DNA of 64,000 nt from Siphonodentalium dalli (lineage: Eukaryota; Mollusca; Scaphopoda; Gadilida; Siphonodentaliidae). Below are positions 36,318 through 50,214 of the stretch, piece by piece. Within the stretch, counting starts at the first letter, position 1. The number at the start of each line of letters is the position of its first letter. The notes beneath the pieces are model-generated. The model had not been told where the DNA came from and made no database searches. It worked only from the letters and a program-made list of their open reading frames with translations. A program made the position numbers and the translations under genes. Location: contig CP136064.1 in NCBI GenBank assembly GCA_032622095.1, forward strand, positions 127,831,605 through 127,895,604. The letters run 5' to 3'.

Positions 36318-37137
36318 TTATACACAGTTGCACACACATATCTAATATTGTTGCAATATAAAATATAAAAAAGACGTGATTATGAATATATTATTCGAAA
36401 AAACATATTTAACAAATAAAAAAAAATAAAAAAACCTCATTGTGTATGAGCAGTTTGATAACAAAGCACATGACACTGAGATGATATATATATATGTCTC
36501 TCATAATTATGCATGTACGTCTTTGCTGTTCCATTTGATTTATTACACTTTTGTGAATTTTTCCAACTGTGAACTTCAAATTAGTGGAGTAGATTAAGTC
36601 CAAATTTCAAAGCAATTGTTCAATTTGTAACTAAAGCATGAAAATTTGCACATATGTACATGTTCACATACTAATTGATATTGGATATGGAGCCACGCTG
36701 AAATATAACGTTAACACCTCTTTTAAGGGGTTTTCCGAATTTAAAGAGCGTTTCGTGATTATATAATTTAATAAATGTCGCAATTAATCGTACCATGAAA
36801 TACGTGATTTAAAATTCGGCATATACATTAAGTATGATTATGCGATATATAATGTCACATTTTTGGGGTAAAATTGTAACTCCCATCAAGATGGCCGTAA
36901 AAATGGTAGCCGTAAGTGGATTTATTTTTTCACTAATATCTTAATGTAAACATATTTTATTCCAATCATAATAACATATATACATTTGACAAAGTGTTGA
37001 CAATAAAAACAGAATAGGATAAATGATTGTTGGATTGGAAAAGGGATTAAACAACAAGCCTAAGTTTGCTCCCTTTTTTTTTCGCGCCCACTCTTCATTA
37101 AGTGTAGAGGGGGGTCAGACGGGAAGGAATGGAAATA

Positions 37138-37189
37138 TTATAATAATAATAATAATAATAGTAATGATGATGTTATGATAGTCAGGAAG

Positions 37190-37230
<41 letters not shown>

Positions 37231-37275
37231 GAGAGAGACAGAAGGAGTGAAAGAAGACGGAAAGAGAGAGAGAGA
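37138..37275. repeat. TAA, AT and GA microsatellites, unit 1
   Basis: Consecutive (TAA)n, (AT)n and (GA)n tracts, followed by a CT-rich stretch at 37340-37420. Tract lengths vary in the equivalents at about 44578-44710 and 51996-52133. Confidence 0.9.
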
Positions 37276-37759
37276 AAAGAACATTAAATTTAACAGTGAA
37301 AAAAATGCGTTAAATTTCCATGAACACACGGCAGTTGTAGCACTCCTCCTCTCCCTTTCTCCCTCTCTTTCTCCCCCTCACTCACTCTGTATCTCGCTCT
37401 GTCTCTCTGACCTCAGCAGATTCATAAATTTTCTACGATTATTAAAATCATCATTATCATGTTATACATATCCTGTCATTCATATCATGTACTCTTCAAC
37501 TTGGCCTCTTACCCTCTGCTCTTCTTATATAGTCAATGTCTCTTTCTTTTCTGATGAGATAACTCAACATAAGTGATGACTCGATTGTTGTTAAATCCTC
37601 TTCAACCTCATCTATTCTAAATTATGTCATAAATAAACATTTGTAAAAAAAATATTATATATGTTCTTTGAGGGTAGAATTAAATATTGTTTAAACCAGA
37701 CCTGTGCAAACTAAGTGAGGCATACCATGACTAATTAATATTTCAACTCAATGGAACCA

Positions 37760-38435
37760 AAATTGTCACTTGGTCTGAAAATGGCTGCCAAGATGGCGAC
37801 CAAACATGGGAAATGGTAAATATTGACTCAGCATGCCATGTAATCGCTTACAAGTTGTGGTCGATGAATAAAATTGGCTATTCTGTCTTATATACTTTAA
37901 ATTCTAACATTTCTGATGCACACTGGTTAAGTGTTAACAATGTGACCACTGAAATTACCAGAATTATTGGATTTTTCTATCACAAACTTAACATAAAAAT
38001 TGGCAAAAATTTACTTTTCAGGTTTTGGCCATTTATTCAAGTAAATGGAAGTATCTTTGGTATCAGAGATGTTTATTGTTTTAATCTGTCTTAAATGCGT
38101 CACACTAATGTGTTTTTAGACAAAATTACTCAAGGTGGCTTCCAAAATGGCAACCAATTTGGTAAAACAAAAAAAGATGATTTTTTTTACATATATCCCG
38201 AACATTATTCTGTTCCCAAGAGTTAGAAAATTATAACTCACTTGTTTATTACCATGTTATGCTTAATCCAATGACTACTACATGTTTCATTCTCTGAGGC
38301 ATGACAAATTCCTTTTAAATGATATACTGCAGTATGGAATTTTGCCAAAAATGTCTTCTGGGACTCTGGCCATATTTTTTAACGGAAATAGGCAGAACGT
38401 CTAAACGAAATTGAGTGAAACCATATTATGTGGCT
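37760..38435. repeat. Diverged second copy of the block left of nanos, unit 1
   Basis: It matches 33590-34000 and 34440-34590 in order and orientation: AAAATGGCNGCC, TCGATGAATAAAATTGGCTA, GCACACTGGTTAAGTGTTA, ATTACTCAAGGTGGCTTCC, CATATATCCCGAACAT, GGCATGACAAATTC and ATTATGTGGCTA all have counterparts on the other side of nanos. Divergence is clearly greater than between whole units. Confidence 0.8.
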
Positions 38436-38823
38436 ACTCTCGACAATTAGCATGAACATCAACTTAATATATGGTGTATGTTTTTTTGCCGAATAACCCT
38501 AAAATGTCAAGATCCATGACGAATTTCATAATGATCCTATCAAAGGTACGTCTTGTAGCCTTTGCCAAAGGATTTAGTCATGCAAAGAGTAAAATCCAAG
38601 ATTGCTGCCATACTTTATGGCCGAATGACCCCAACATGACTCGTTTCCATCTACATGTCAATGTCAACGCCCATGACAAATTTCATAATGATCCAACCAA
38701 AGGTATGACCTGTAGCCCGTGCCAAAGGATTTAGTCAGGCAAAGAGTAAAATCCAAGATGGCTGCCAGCGGCCATGTTTTATGGCCGAATGACCCCAAAA
38801 TGAATTGTTCCCATCTGAGATCA

Positions 38824-39042
38824 GCTGAGATCAGTCTCCTACCCAGGATTAACCGCTGCTCGCGCCCATATGTTGCCCGCGCCCACACGTATTGCGAAGA
38901 AATGTCTCATTTATGTATTTGAGACGTTTGTAGGTTACAATTCATTCTGCATTATTCTGAGAAGCTGAACAGCCCAAATTCATTTGAAAATTGTCTAGAT
39001 CAAGTTAGAATGAATTACAACTGACAAAACGCATCAATAAAC
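38824..39042. repeat. ~220 bp piece of array 1 segment A at the nanos unit junction
   Basis: It aligns with 14765-14989 (GCTGAGATCAGTCTCC through CATCAATAAAC) with roughly one change in ten bases, and ends exactly where the next nanos unit begins. It is repeated at the ends of units 2 (to 46481) and 3 (to 53906). Confidence 0.85.
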
Positions 39043-42000
39043 GAAAGTGTCAATGACACTGTAGCTCAACGTGGAAAGGGACTAATTTCATGTGTTACAG
39101 TCAATGAAGCGATAGAAATGCGGAAAGTTGAAATGTCTAAGTAATATCAGATTATCAACATGAAGATATATACATGTATATATATAAAGTAAAATCCAAG
39201 ATGGTTGCTGACAGCCGTATGTTTTTGAATTCAACTAAAAAACATTTGATAGCTTCCATCTAGTAAATCAATATCAAGATTAATATGAAGTTTGATGATG
39301 ATCGGCTGAGGGGAGTGGACTGTAGGGTGTGCAAAAGGATTTAGTCATGCAGAGAGTAAAATCCAAGAGGGCTGCCAGCTGACATGTTTTATGGTCGAAT
39401 GACCCCAAAATGACTCGTTTCACATTTACGTGTCAATGTTAACATCCATGATGATCAGACGAAAACTCCGGCCTGTAGCCCGTGCTAATGGATTGAATTT
39501 TGAAATCCAAGATGCCGCTGCCGGCCAAATTTTTTTGCCGAATGATCCCAAATTGACTCGTTCCCATCTACATGTCAAGAGCCATGACAAATTTCATAAT
39601 GATCAGACCAAAGGTACGACTCACTTGTAGCCTGTGCCAAATGATTTAGTCGTGCAAAGAGAAAATCCAAGATTGCTGCCAGCGGCCATATTTTATGGCC
39701 GAATGACCCCAACATGACTCGTTCCCATTTACATGTCAATATCAACGCCCATGACAAATTTCATAATGATCCGACCAAAGGTATGACCTGGAGCCCGTGC
39801 CAAAGGATTTAGTCAGGCGAAGAGTAAAATCCAAGATGGCTGTGAGCGGCCATGTTTTGTGGCCGAATGACCCCAAAATGACTTGTTCCCATCTACATGT
39901 CATTGTTAACATCCATGACACATTTCATTATTATCAGACCAAAGGTATGACCTGCAGCCCATGCCAAACAATTTAGTCATGCAAAGAGTAAAATACAAGA
40001 TGGCTGCCGGCGGCCATATTTTATGGCTGATCGACCCCAAAATTACTCGTTCCCATCTACATGTCAATATTAACATCCATGACAAATTTCATGATGGTCA
40101 GACAAACAGTAGGACCTGTATCCCGTGCTAATCGATTGAATTTTGAAATCCAAGATGGCCGCTGGCAGCCATTTTTTTTTCTCGAATGACCCCAAAATGA
40201 CTCGTTCCCATCTACATGTCAATGTCAACAGCTATGACAAATTTTATAATGATCCGACCAAAGGTACGACCTGTAGCCCGTGCTAAAGGAAATTGTTGAC
40301 GAATCACACTCGCACAGATACACGCACGACGGATACCAAGCCATGACAATAGCTCAAACTCTACAAAGTAAAGTTGAGCTAAAAATGTTATATTTAATTA
40401 AGAAAAGACACACACCGGCAGCGTTCAGACATCGCGTTGCGAGGGGACTGCACTCTGGTTTGCCGCAGCTTGCGATTTTCGCTGGCGTCATGCCCAGCTT
40501 GTTGACCATTGAGCACGGGGGAGTAGAGTCTGAGCTGCATATAGACCCCTCCCATATGTGGATTTTGTGTGTGATTATGATATATGTGTAGAACTGTATC
40601 AGTGCTTCATTTGCCGGTTGTTTGCCATCTGGCTATTGGGGCTTTCTAGAATTGTCGGTCATTGAATCCAAGATGGCCGCCGAAACTGAATATCTGACTT
40701 GGTAAATTTTAATCAGCAAGTAATCAGGAAGATTGTGAGGTTATAGCTATTAAGTCGTGCGATATGTCATTATATTACTAATTGAATACACCATATTTAT
40801 TGGTATGAATAAATTTCATATATTCAAAATGGCCGCCAAAATGGTCACCGGAAGTGTACAATGACGCTTTTTCAGTAATATTTTCTAGATCACTTTTTGT
40901 TGTTTGAAACTGGTTAAGAATTGTTACTTTGTTTTGCATTGTTTATATTTTCTGGTCATTGGGGCAATGAAATAAGACATTCTTGGTGTCCCTTACGATC
41001 CGTCAATAATTTGATTTTTACAGAACGCCAAAATAGCCGCCAAAATATGGAAAATTGTGAAGATTTCCCCGGTGTACCCTGCAAATCGCTTTGTTGTGGT
41101 TGATGAATAAAATTGGCTATTCTACATTACCAACATGTCTGTTGCACATTGGTTAATTGTTAGTATTGTAACTACTGGCATTGCCATAAATATTGGATTT
41201 TACTCTCACAAACTTGACAATCGGCAAAAATTCACTTTCATGTTTGGACTATTAAAATGTAACTAACTTTGGTATGAAATGTGTTTATTGTTTTGAACTA
41301 TTTTAAATGTGTCAAATCAAATTACTCAAGATGGCTTCCAAAATGTCAACCAACTTGGGTAAAATGTTCATTTTTTACATATATCCGGAACATAATATTA
41401 TTCTCTGCTGTTCCGAAAAGTTAGCAAACTGTGACTCACTTGGTTACTTTGCATGTTAGGTCATCAACTGACAACTAAATATTCTACCTAATTGTCTCAG
41501 TTCCTTATGAGTGTGACGACCCCCCCCCCCCCCCACCTCCGGAATCCGGCTTAAAACTTACCCCGGTATCCGGAATACTCCATAAAAGAGAGACGGCATC
41601 CGGCATACACTTTCTTCTCAAATGATACGAGGAATTAAATCGTGCGTGTTAAAACGCAACATGTGGTGCCTAGCTATATTTACCATTTCTAACCGATTCT
41701 ATTCAATCAATGTAACTTTTCCACTATTCTAGTGTGGTGCACTCGGCGTTATACAAACTAACGTAGATTATCAACGTTTTAACCCGTCAAGCAGATGCCA
41801 GGTGGAAGTCAACTCAATCGGGGAATATAGCAAACCACAGGTCACCATTACGATCTATTTGAACACTAATATTATTAGTCACCCTCCCTCATATGGGGCA
41901 TGACAAATTCATTTTAAAATTGCAATATGGAATTTGACTGAAAACCTCTTTTGGGATTATGGCCATATTTTGAAAGTAAATTGGCAGACTCGAAACTGAG

Positions 42001-42570
42001 ATGAACCACAATATGTGGCTATTTTGGCCCATTTGGATCAAAATGGATCAACTTGATACAAGAGCTATGGAGGCCATGGTGGCAGCCATGTAGTTACTGT
42101 ATGGTCATAGGTGGTGTGAATAGGAATACAAGGAGTTATTTTATGGTCACGAATGATGTTAATAGATATACAAGGGGTGGTCATGATTGGGGTGTCCATT
42201 GTGAGATGCATGAGATACACGTAGTTGCTGGATGGTCATGTGTGAGGTGAAGATGTGGTGTGACTGTATGCATGGTTGCATGGTTATGTGTGGATGCACG
42301 GGTATACACGATGTGACTGTACATGGTCATCTATATGTTGTTTATGTATATATGTAGTGATGGCAAACAACCGGCAAATTGAGGGACTGATATAGTTATA
42401 CAAGGATATCATAACCACAAAAAAAATCCGCAAATGGTGGAGGGGGGCTATATATGCAGCTAAATCGCACCCAATCAACTATAGCCAATTCCCAAAACTG
42501 CTGCTTCAGAACAAGTTTTTTTTTTGGATTTGCAATAAAACGAGAGATATATAATAAGAGAAGGATCACA

Positions 42571-42576
42571 TTTATT
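42571..42576 (-). terminator. Candidate poly(A) signal of nanos copy 2
   Basis: AATAAA on the minus strand about 210 bp after the stop codon, in the same place as in copy 1. Confidence 0.5.
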
Positions 42577-42785
42577 ACTGAAAATATAAACATCATTCAT
42601 TCATATAACATTGACATAATATATAACATTGGTTCCATGCAAGGAATCAGTTCAATCACATGTAGTAAGCACTATACATATATGCACACTGGCAAGCACG
42701 GGAACGGATTTGCACTATATTGAATACATTTTTGGTGTACGATTGAGACGTACAAGTACGAGTCACTTCAGTCTCAGTAATAGAA

Positions 42786-43370
42786 TCACATGAAGGATCG
42801 GGTATTTCCGCCGTAGTTTTGAGGACAGTACTTGATTGTGTGAGAATCGTCGCCTGTCTTCCTGCAGATAGGACAAACGTACCGTCTCAGAATGGGACAC
42901 GTGGTTTTGCCGGCCGAGTTCTTCAGCACGTGGCTGGAGTACACTTCTACGTCTTCGCCGTTGTTTCTGCAGAACACGCACAGAGGCTTTCTTGTCTTCT
43001 TGTTCTTAGACGCCGCATATTCCTGGAGAACGTCACCGGAACACTGAACGTCACTTTCGTCGAGCGAGAGAAGTGTTGCGTCGAGGGTTTTGTAACTTCG
43101 TGCGGCTGACTGATACATGTCGAAATCATCGAGGTCGGTTTCAATGCCGTTGCGACGAAATTCGTCGTATGCGTTGCATCTTGCGTTGTCGAGCTCCAGC
43201 AGATCGTTGGTGTGGTCGATGGTAGTAGGCATCGTTGCTGATATGTCCTTGAGAATTGTGAACGGACTGTCAATGACGGTTATTGTCTTGCTTTCAGCTC
43301 TTGGAACGTAATTTCCGAATGGGTTCAAACTAACGAACATTTCTTGGGTATCATCAAGGAAGAATTCCAT
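42786..43370 (-). CDS. nanos: Nanos homologue, copy 2 (194 aa)
   Basis: Second intact copy, with the same predicted role as copy 1 (translational repression in germline or stem-like cells). Both zinc fingers and the C-terminal tail are identical to copy 1, shifted by one residue because an extra codon lies near residue 30 (KTITV against KTTV). Other differences from copies 1 and 3 are Q9 (E in both others) and M at position 85 (V84 in both others). It shares D6 and the alanine after the EY motif with copy 3. No stop, frameshift or loss of a zinc ligand is seen, so nothing in the sequence says it is dead. The start at 43370 is chosen by equivalence with copy 1. Confidence 0.95.
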   Translation of the reverse strand: MEFFLDDTQEMFVSLNPFGNYVPRAESKTITVIDSPFTILKDISATMPTTIDHTNDLLELDNARCNAYDEFRRNGIETDLDDFDMYQSAARSYKTLDATLLSLDESDVQCSGDVLQEYAASKNKKTRKPLCVFCRNNGEDVEVYSSHVLKNSAGKTTCPILRRYVCPICRKTGDDSHTIKYCPQNYGGNTRSFM

Positions 43371-43448
43371 TGTAAAAACTGTTGAGTAAAACTGAGTCTG
43401 GATACTGAATGTGATGGTACTGGTTATCGTATGGTAATGGTTGTGAGA

Positions 43449-43537
43449 GCGAATGACATTTGCAGCATGTACCGGTCTATTTATTACACTCTGGGCGTCC
43501 CCCAGTTGGTGCATGGGGGTTGACACCTGGTCAACTC
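43449..43537 (-). promoter_or_regulatory. Predicted core promoter and palindrome of nanos copy 2
   Basis: ATAAATAG (43484-43477) lies 30 bp from the A of TCATTC (43456-43451); the GTTGAC-N5-GTCAAC palindrome is at 43519-43535. Confidence 0.5.
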
Positions 43538-43679
43538 CATTGGGCTTCGTTGAAAACCTTTCAGGATATTCTAGACAATCGCGTATCAGCGTTGTGAAAA
43601 CATATAGTAAGCTAGTTACCACCGCAATTGACTAATTTGAATGTTGTTTTATCGTCGCTGAACATCACAGGAACCAAAA

Positions 43680-43748
43680 ATGTCTCCATCGACGCCGAAA
43701 GTCGGTAAGAACATTATCAACGGATGGTACAATGGATGGTACATCTAA
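43680..43748 (+). other. Small open frame divergent from nanos copy 2
   Basis: Identical to the 22-codon frame of unit 1, including the GTAAGAA donor match. Function unknown. Confidence 0.2.
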
Positions 43749-44630
43749 TTATACACAGTTGCACACACATATCTAATATTGTTGCAATATAAAATATAAA
43801 AAAGACGTGATTATGAATATATTATTCGAAAAAACATATTTAACAAATAAAAAAAAATAAAAAAACCTCATTGTGTATGAGCAGTTTGATAACAAAGCAC
43901 ATGACACTGAGATGATATATATATGTCTCTCATAATTATGCATGTACGTCTTTGCTGTTCCATTTGATTTATTACACTTTTGTGATTTTTTCCAACTGTG
44001 AACTTCAAATTAGTGGAGTAGATTAAGTCCAAATTTCAAAGCAATTGTTCAATTTGTAACTAAAGCATGAAAATTTGCACATATGTACATGTTCACATAC
44101 TAATTGATATTGGATATGGAGCCACGCTGAAATATAACGTTAACACCTCTTTTAAGGGGTTTTCCGAATTTAAAGAGCGTTTCGTGATTATATAATTTAT
44201 TAAATGTCGCAATTAATCGTACCATGAAATACGTGATTTAAAATTCGGCATATACATTAAGTATGATTATGCGATATATAATGTCACATTTTTGGGGTAA
44301 AATTGTAACTCCCATCAAGATGGCCGTAAAAATGGTAGCCGTAAGTGGATTTTTTTTCCCACTAATATCTTAATGTAAACATATTTTATTCCAATCATAA
44401 TAACATATATACATTTGACAAAGTGTTGACAATAAAAACAGAATAGGATAAATGATTGTTGGATTGGAAAAGGGATTACACAACAAGCCCAAGGGCTTTT
44501 GTTAAGTTTGCTCCCTTTTTTTTCGCGCCCACTCTTCATTAAGTGTAGAGGGGGGTCAGACGGGAAGGAATGGAAATATTATAATAATAATAATAATAAT
44601 ACTAATGATGATGTTATGATAGACAGGAAG

Positions 44631-44673
<43 letters not shown>

Positions 44674-47600
44674 AGGAGTGAAAGAAGACGGAAAGAGAGA
44701 GAGAGAGATAAAAGAACATTAAATTTAACAGTGAAAAAAATGCGTTAAATTTTCATGAACACACGGCAGTTGTAGCACTCCTCCTCTCCCTTTCTCCCTC
44801 TCTTTCTCCCCCTCACCCACTCTGTATCTCGCTCTGTCTCTCTGACCTCAGCAGATTCATAAATTTTCTACGATTATTAAAATCATCATTATCATGTTAT
44901 ACATATCCTGTCATTCATATCACGTACTCTTCAACTTGGCCTCTTACCCTCTGCTCTTCTTATATAGTCAATGTCTTTTTCTTTTCTGATGAGATAACTC
45001 AACATAAGTGATGACTCGATTGTTGTTAAATCCTCTTCAACCTCATCTATTCTAAATTATGTCATAAATAAACATTTGTAAAAAAAATATTATATATGTT
45101 CTTTGAGGGTAGAATTAAACCAGACCTGTGCAAACTAAGTGAGGCATACCATGACTAATTAATATTTCAACTCAATGGAACCAAAATTGTCACTTGGTCT
45201 GAAAATGGCTGCCAAGATGGCGACCAAACATGGGAAATGGTAAATATTGACTCAGCATGCCATGTAATCGCTTACAAGTTGTGGTCGATGAATAAAATTG
45301 GCTATTCTGTCTTATATACTTTAAATTATAACATTTCTGATGCACACTGGTTAAGTGTTAACAATGTGACCACTGAAATTACCAGAATTATTGGATTTTT
45401 CTATCACAAACTTAACATAAAAATTGGCAAAAATTAACTTTTCAGGTTTTGGCCATTTATTCAAGTAAATGGAAGTATCTTTGGTATCAGAGATGTTTAT
45501 TGTTTTAATCTGTCTTAAATGCGTCACACGAATGTGTTTTTAGACAAAATTACTCAAGGTGGCTTCCAAAATGGCAACCAATTTGGTAAAACAAAAAAAA
45601 GATGATTTTTTTTACATATATCCCGAACATTATTCTGTTCCCAAGAGTTAGAAAATTATAACTCACTTGTTTATTACCATGTTATGCTTAATCCAATGAC
45701 TACTACATGTTTCATTCTCTGAGGCATGACAAAATTCCTTTTAAATGATATACTGCAGTATGGAATTTTGCCAAAAATGTCTTCTGGGACTCTTGCCATA
45801 TTTTTGAACGGAAATAGGCAGAACGTCTAAACGAAATTGAGTGAAACCATATTATGTGGCTACTCTCGACAATTAGCATGAACATCAACTTAATATATGG
45901 TGTATTGTTTTTGCCGAATAACCCTAAAATGTCAATGTCAAGATCCATGACGAATTTCATAATGATCCTATCAAAGGTACGTCTTGTAGCCTTTGCCAAA
46001 GGATTTAGTCATGCAAAGAGTAAAATCCAAGATTGCTGCCATGCTTTATGGCCGAATGACCCCAACATGACTCGTTTCCATCTACATGTCAATGTCAACG
46101 CCCATGACAAATTTCATAATGATCCAACCAAAGGTATGACCTGTAGCCCGTGCCAAAGGATTTAGTCAGGCAAAGAGTAAAATCCAAGATGGCTGCCAGC
46201 CTGCCAGCGGCCATGTTTTTTGGCCGAATGACCCCAAAATGAATTGTTCCCATCTGAGATCAGCTGAGATCAGTCTCCTACCCAGGATTAACCGCTGCCC
46301 GCGCCCATATGTTGCCCGCGCCCACACGTATTGCGAAGAAATGTCTCATTTATGTATTTGATACGTTTGTAGGTTACAATTCATTCTGCATTATTCTGAG
46401 AAGCTGAACAGCCCAAATTCATTTGAAAATTGTCTAGATCAAGTTAGAATGAATTACAACTGACAAAACGCATCAATAAACGAAAGTGTCAATGACACTG
46501 TAGCTCAACTTGGAAAGGGACTAATTTCATGTGTTACAGTCAATGGAGCGATAGAAATGCGGAAAGTTGAAATGTCTAAGTAATATCAGATTATCAACAT
46601 GAAGATATATACATGTATAAATATAAAGTAAAATCCAAGATGGTTGCTGACAGCCGTATGTTTTTGAATGCAACTAAAAAACATTTGGTAGCTTCCATCT
46701 AGTAAATCAATATCAAGATTAATATGAAGTTTGATGATGATCGGCTGAGGGGAGTGGACTGTAGGGTGTGCGAAAGGATTTAGTCATGCAGAGAGTAAAA
46801 TCCAAGATGGCTGCCAGCTGACATGTTTTATGGTCGAATGACCCCAAAATGACTCGTTTCCAATTTACGTGTCAATGTTAACATCCATGATGATCAGACG
46901 AAAACTCCGGCCTGTAGCCCGTGCTAATGGATTGAATTTTGAAATCCAAGATGCCGCTGGCGGCCATATTTTTTTGCCGAATGATCCCAAATTGACTCGT
47001 TCCCATCTACATGTCAAGAGCCATGACAAATTTCATAATGATCAGACCAAAGGTACGACTCACTTGTAGCCTGTGCCAAATGATTTAGTCGTGCAAAGAG
47101 AAAATCCAAGATTGCTGCCAGCGGCCATATTTTATGGCCGAATGACCCCAACGTGACTAGTTCCCATTTACATGTCAATGTCAACGCCCATGACAAATTT
47201 CATAATGATCCGACCAAAGGTATGACCTGGAGCCCGTGCCAAAGGATTTAGTCAGGCGAAGAGTAAAATCCAAGATGGCTGTGAGCGGCCATGTTTTGTG
47301 GCCGAATGACCCCAAAATGACTTGTTCCCATCTACATGTCATTGTTAACATCCATGACACATTTCATTATTATCAGACCAAAGGTATGACCTGCAGCCCA
47401 TGCCAAACAATTTAGTCATGCAAAGAGTAAAATACAAGATGGCTGCCGGCGGCCATATTTTATGGCTGATCGACCCCAAAATTACTCGTTCCCATCTACA
47501 TGTCAATATTAACATCCATGACAAATTTCATGATGGTCAGACAAACAGTAGGACCTGTATCCCGTGCTAATCGATTGAATTTTGAAATCCATGATGGCAG

Positions 47601-50012
47601 CTGGCAGCCATTTTTTTTTCTCGAATGACCCCAAAATGACTCGTTCCCATCTACATGTCAATGTCAACAGCTATGACAAATTTTATAATGATCCGACCAA
47701 AGGTACGACCTGTAGCCCGTGCTAAAGGAAATTGTTGACGAATCACACTCGCACAGATACACGCACGACGGATACCAAGCCATGACAATAGCTCAAACTC
47801 TACAAAGTAAAGTTGAGCTAAAAATGTTATATTTAATTAAGAAAAGACACACACCGGCAGCGTTCAGACATCGCGTTGCGAGGGGACTGCACTCTGTTTT
47901 GCCGCAGCTTGCGATTTTCGCTGGCGTCATGCCCAGCTTGTTGACCATTGAACACGGGGGAGTAGAGTCTGAGCTGCATATAGACCCCTCCCATATGTGG
48001 ATTTTGTGTGTGATTATGATATATGTGTAGAACTGTATCAGTGCTTCATTTGCCGGTTGTTTGCCATCTGGCTATTGGGGCTTTCTAGAGTTGTCGGTCA
48101 TTGAATCCAAGATGGCCGCCGAAACTGAATATCTGACTTGGTAAATTTTAATCAGCAAGTAATCAGGAAGATTGTGAGGTTATAGCTATTAAGTCGTGCG
48201 ATATGTCATTATATTACTAATTGGATACACCATATTTATTGGTATGAATAAATTTCATATATTCAAAATGGCCGCCAAAATGGTCACCGGAAGTGTACAA
48301 TGACGCTTTTTCAGTAATATTTTCTAGATCATTTTTTGTTGTTTGAAACTGGTTAAGAATTGTTACTTTGTTTTGCATTGTTTATATTTTCTGGTCATTG
48401 GGGCAATGAAATAAGACATTCTTGGTGTCCCTTACGATCCGTCAATAATTTGATGTTTACAGAACGCCAAAATAGCCGCCAAAATATGGAAAATTGTGAA
48501 GATTTCCCCGGTGTACCCTGCAAATCGCTTTGTTGTGGTTGATGAATAACATTGGCTATTCTACATTACCAACATGTCTGTTGCACATTGGTTAATTGTT
48601 AGTATTGTAACTACTGGCATTGCCATAAATATTGGATTTTACTCTCACAAACTTGACAATCGGCAAAAATTCACTTTCATGTTTGGACTATTAAAATGTA
48701 ACTAACTTTGGTATGAAATGTGTTTATTGTTTTGAACTATTTTAAATGTGTCAAACCAAATTACTCAAGATGGCTTCCAAAATGTCAACCAACTTGGGTA
48801 AAATGTTCATTTTTCACATATATCCGGAACATAATATTATTCTCTGCTGTTCCGAAAAGTTAGCAAACTGTGACTCACTTGGTTACTATACATGTTAGGT
48901 CATCAACTGACAACTAAATATTCTACCTGATTGTCTCAGTTCCTTATGAGGGTGACGACCCCCCCCCCTACCTCCGGAATCCGGCTTAAAACTTACCCCG
49001 GCATCCGGAATACTCCATAAAAGAGAGACGGCATCCGGCATACACTTTCTTCTCAAATGATACGAGGAATTAAATCGTGCGTGTTAAAACGCAACATGTG
49101 GTGCCTAGCTATATTTACCATTTCTAACCGATTCTATTCAATCAATGTAACTTTTCCACTATTCTAGTGTGGTGCACTCGGCGTTATACAAACTAACGTA
49201 GATTATCAACGTTTTAACCCGTCAAGCAGATGCCAGGTGGAAGTCAACTCTATCGGGGAATATAGCAAACCACAGGTCATCATTACGATCTATTTGAACA
49301 CTAATATTATTAGTCACCCTCCCTCATATGGGGCATGACAAATTCATTTTAAAATTGCAATATGGAATTTGGCTGAAAACCTCTTTTGGGATTATGGCCA
49401 TATTTTGAAAGGAAATTGGCAGACTCGAAACTGAGATGAACCACAATATGTGGCTATTTTGGCCCATTTGGATCAAAATGGATCAACTTGATACAAGAGC
49501 TATGGAGGCCATGGTGGCAGCCAGGTAGTTACTGTATGGTCATAGGTGGTGTGAATAGGAATACAAGGAGTTATTTTATGGTCACGAATGATGTTAATAG
49601 ATATACAAGGGGTGGTCATGATTGGGGTGTCCATTGTGAGATGCATGAGATACACGTAGTTGCTGGATGGTCATGTGTGAGGTGAAGATGTGGTGTGACT
49701 GTATGCATGGTTGCATGGTTATGTGTGGATGCACGGGTATACACGATGTGACTGTACATGGTCATCTATATGTTGTTTATGTATATATGTAGTGATGGCA
49801 AACAACCGGCAAATTGAGGGACTGATATAGTTATACAAGGATATCATAACCACACAAAAAAATCCGCAAATGGTGGAGGGGGGCTATATATGCAGCTAAA
49901 TCGCACCCAATCAACTATAGCCAATTCCCAAAACTGCTGCTTCAGAACAAGTTAGTGTTTTTTTTTTGGATTTGCAATAAAACGAGAGATATATAATAAG
50001 AGAACGATCACA

Positions 50013-50018
50013 TTTATT
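50013..50018 (-). terminator. Candidate poly(A) signal of nanos copy 3
   Basis: AATAAA on the minus strand about 197 bp after the stop, slightly closer than in the other copies because of the 13 bp deletion. Confidence 0.5.
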
Positions 50019-50214
50019 ACTGAAAATATAAACATCATTCATTCATATAACATTGACATAATATATAACATTGGTTCCATGCAAGGAATCAGTTCAATCA
50101 CATGTAGTAAGCACTATACATATATGCACACTGGCAAGCACGGGAACGGATTTGCACTATATTGAATACATTTTTGGTGTACAAGTACGAGTCACTTCAG
50201 TCTCAGTAATAGAA

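Larger units (their letters stand above)
31600..39042. repeat. Array 2, unit 1 (7443 bp, contains nanos copy 1)
   Basis: The unit starts GAAAGTGTCAATGACACTG, recurring at 39043, 46482 and 53907. In order it holds: the head of the ~160 bp repeat family (31600-31735), ~160 bp repeats (31735-32900) ending in a CGGA-type tract and hairpin, a block with AAGATGGCCGCC-type motifs (33220-34000), a C tract with ATCCGGAAT repeats (34081-34172), spacer, nanos on the minus strand (35358-35939), AT-rich spacer with microsatellites, a diverged second copy of the left block (37760-38435), more ~160 bp repeats, and a ~220 bp piece homologous to array 1 segment A (38824-39042). Confidence 0.95.
39043..46481. 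repeat. Array 2, unit 2 (7439 bp, contains nanos copy 2)
   Basis: Collinear with unit 1 over its whole length, with scattered substitutions and microsatellite or homopolymer length changes. A run GCCCAAGGGCTTTTGTTA near 44487 is present in units 2 and 3 but absent from unit 1. Confidence 0.95.
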
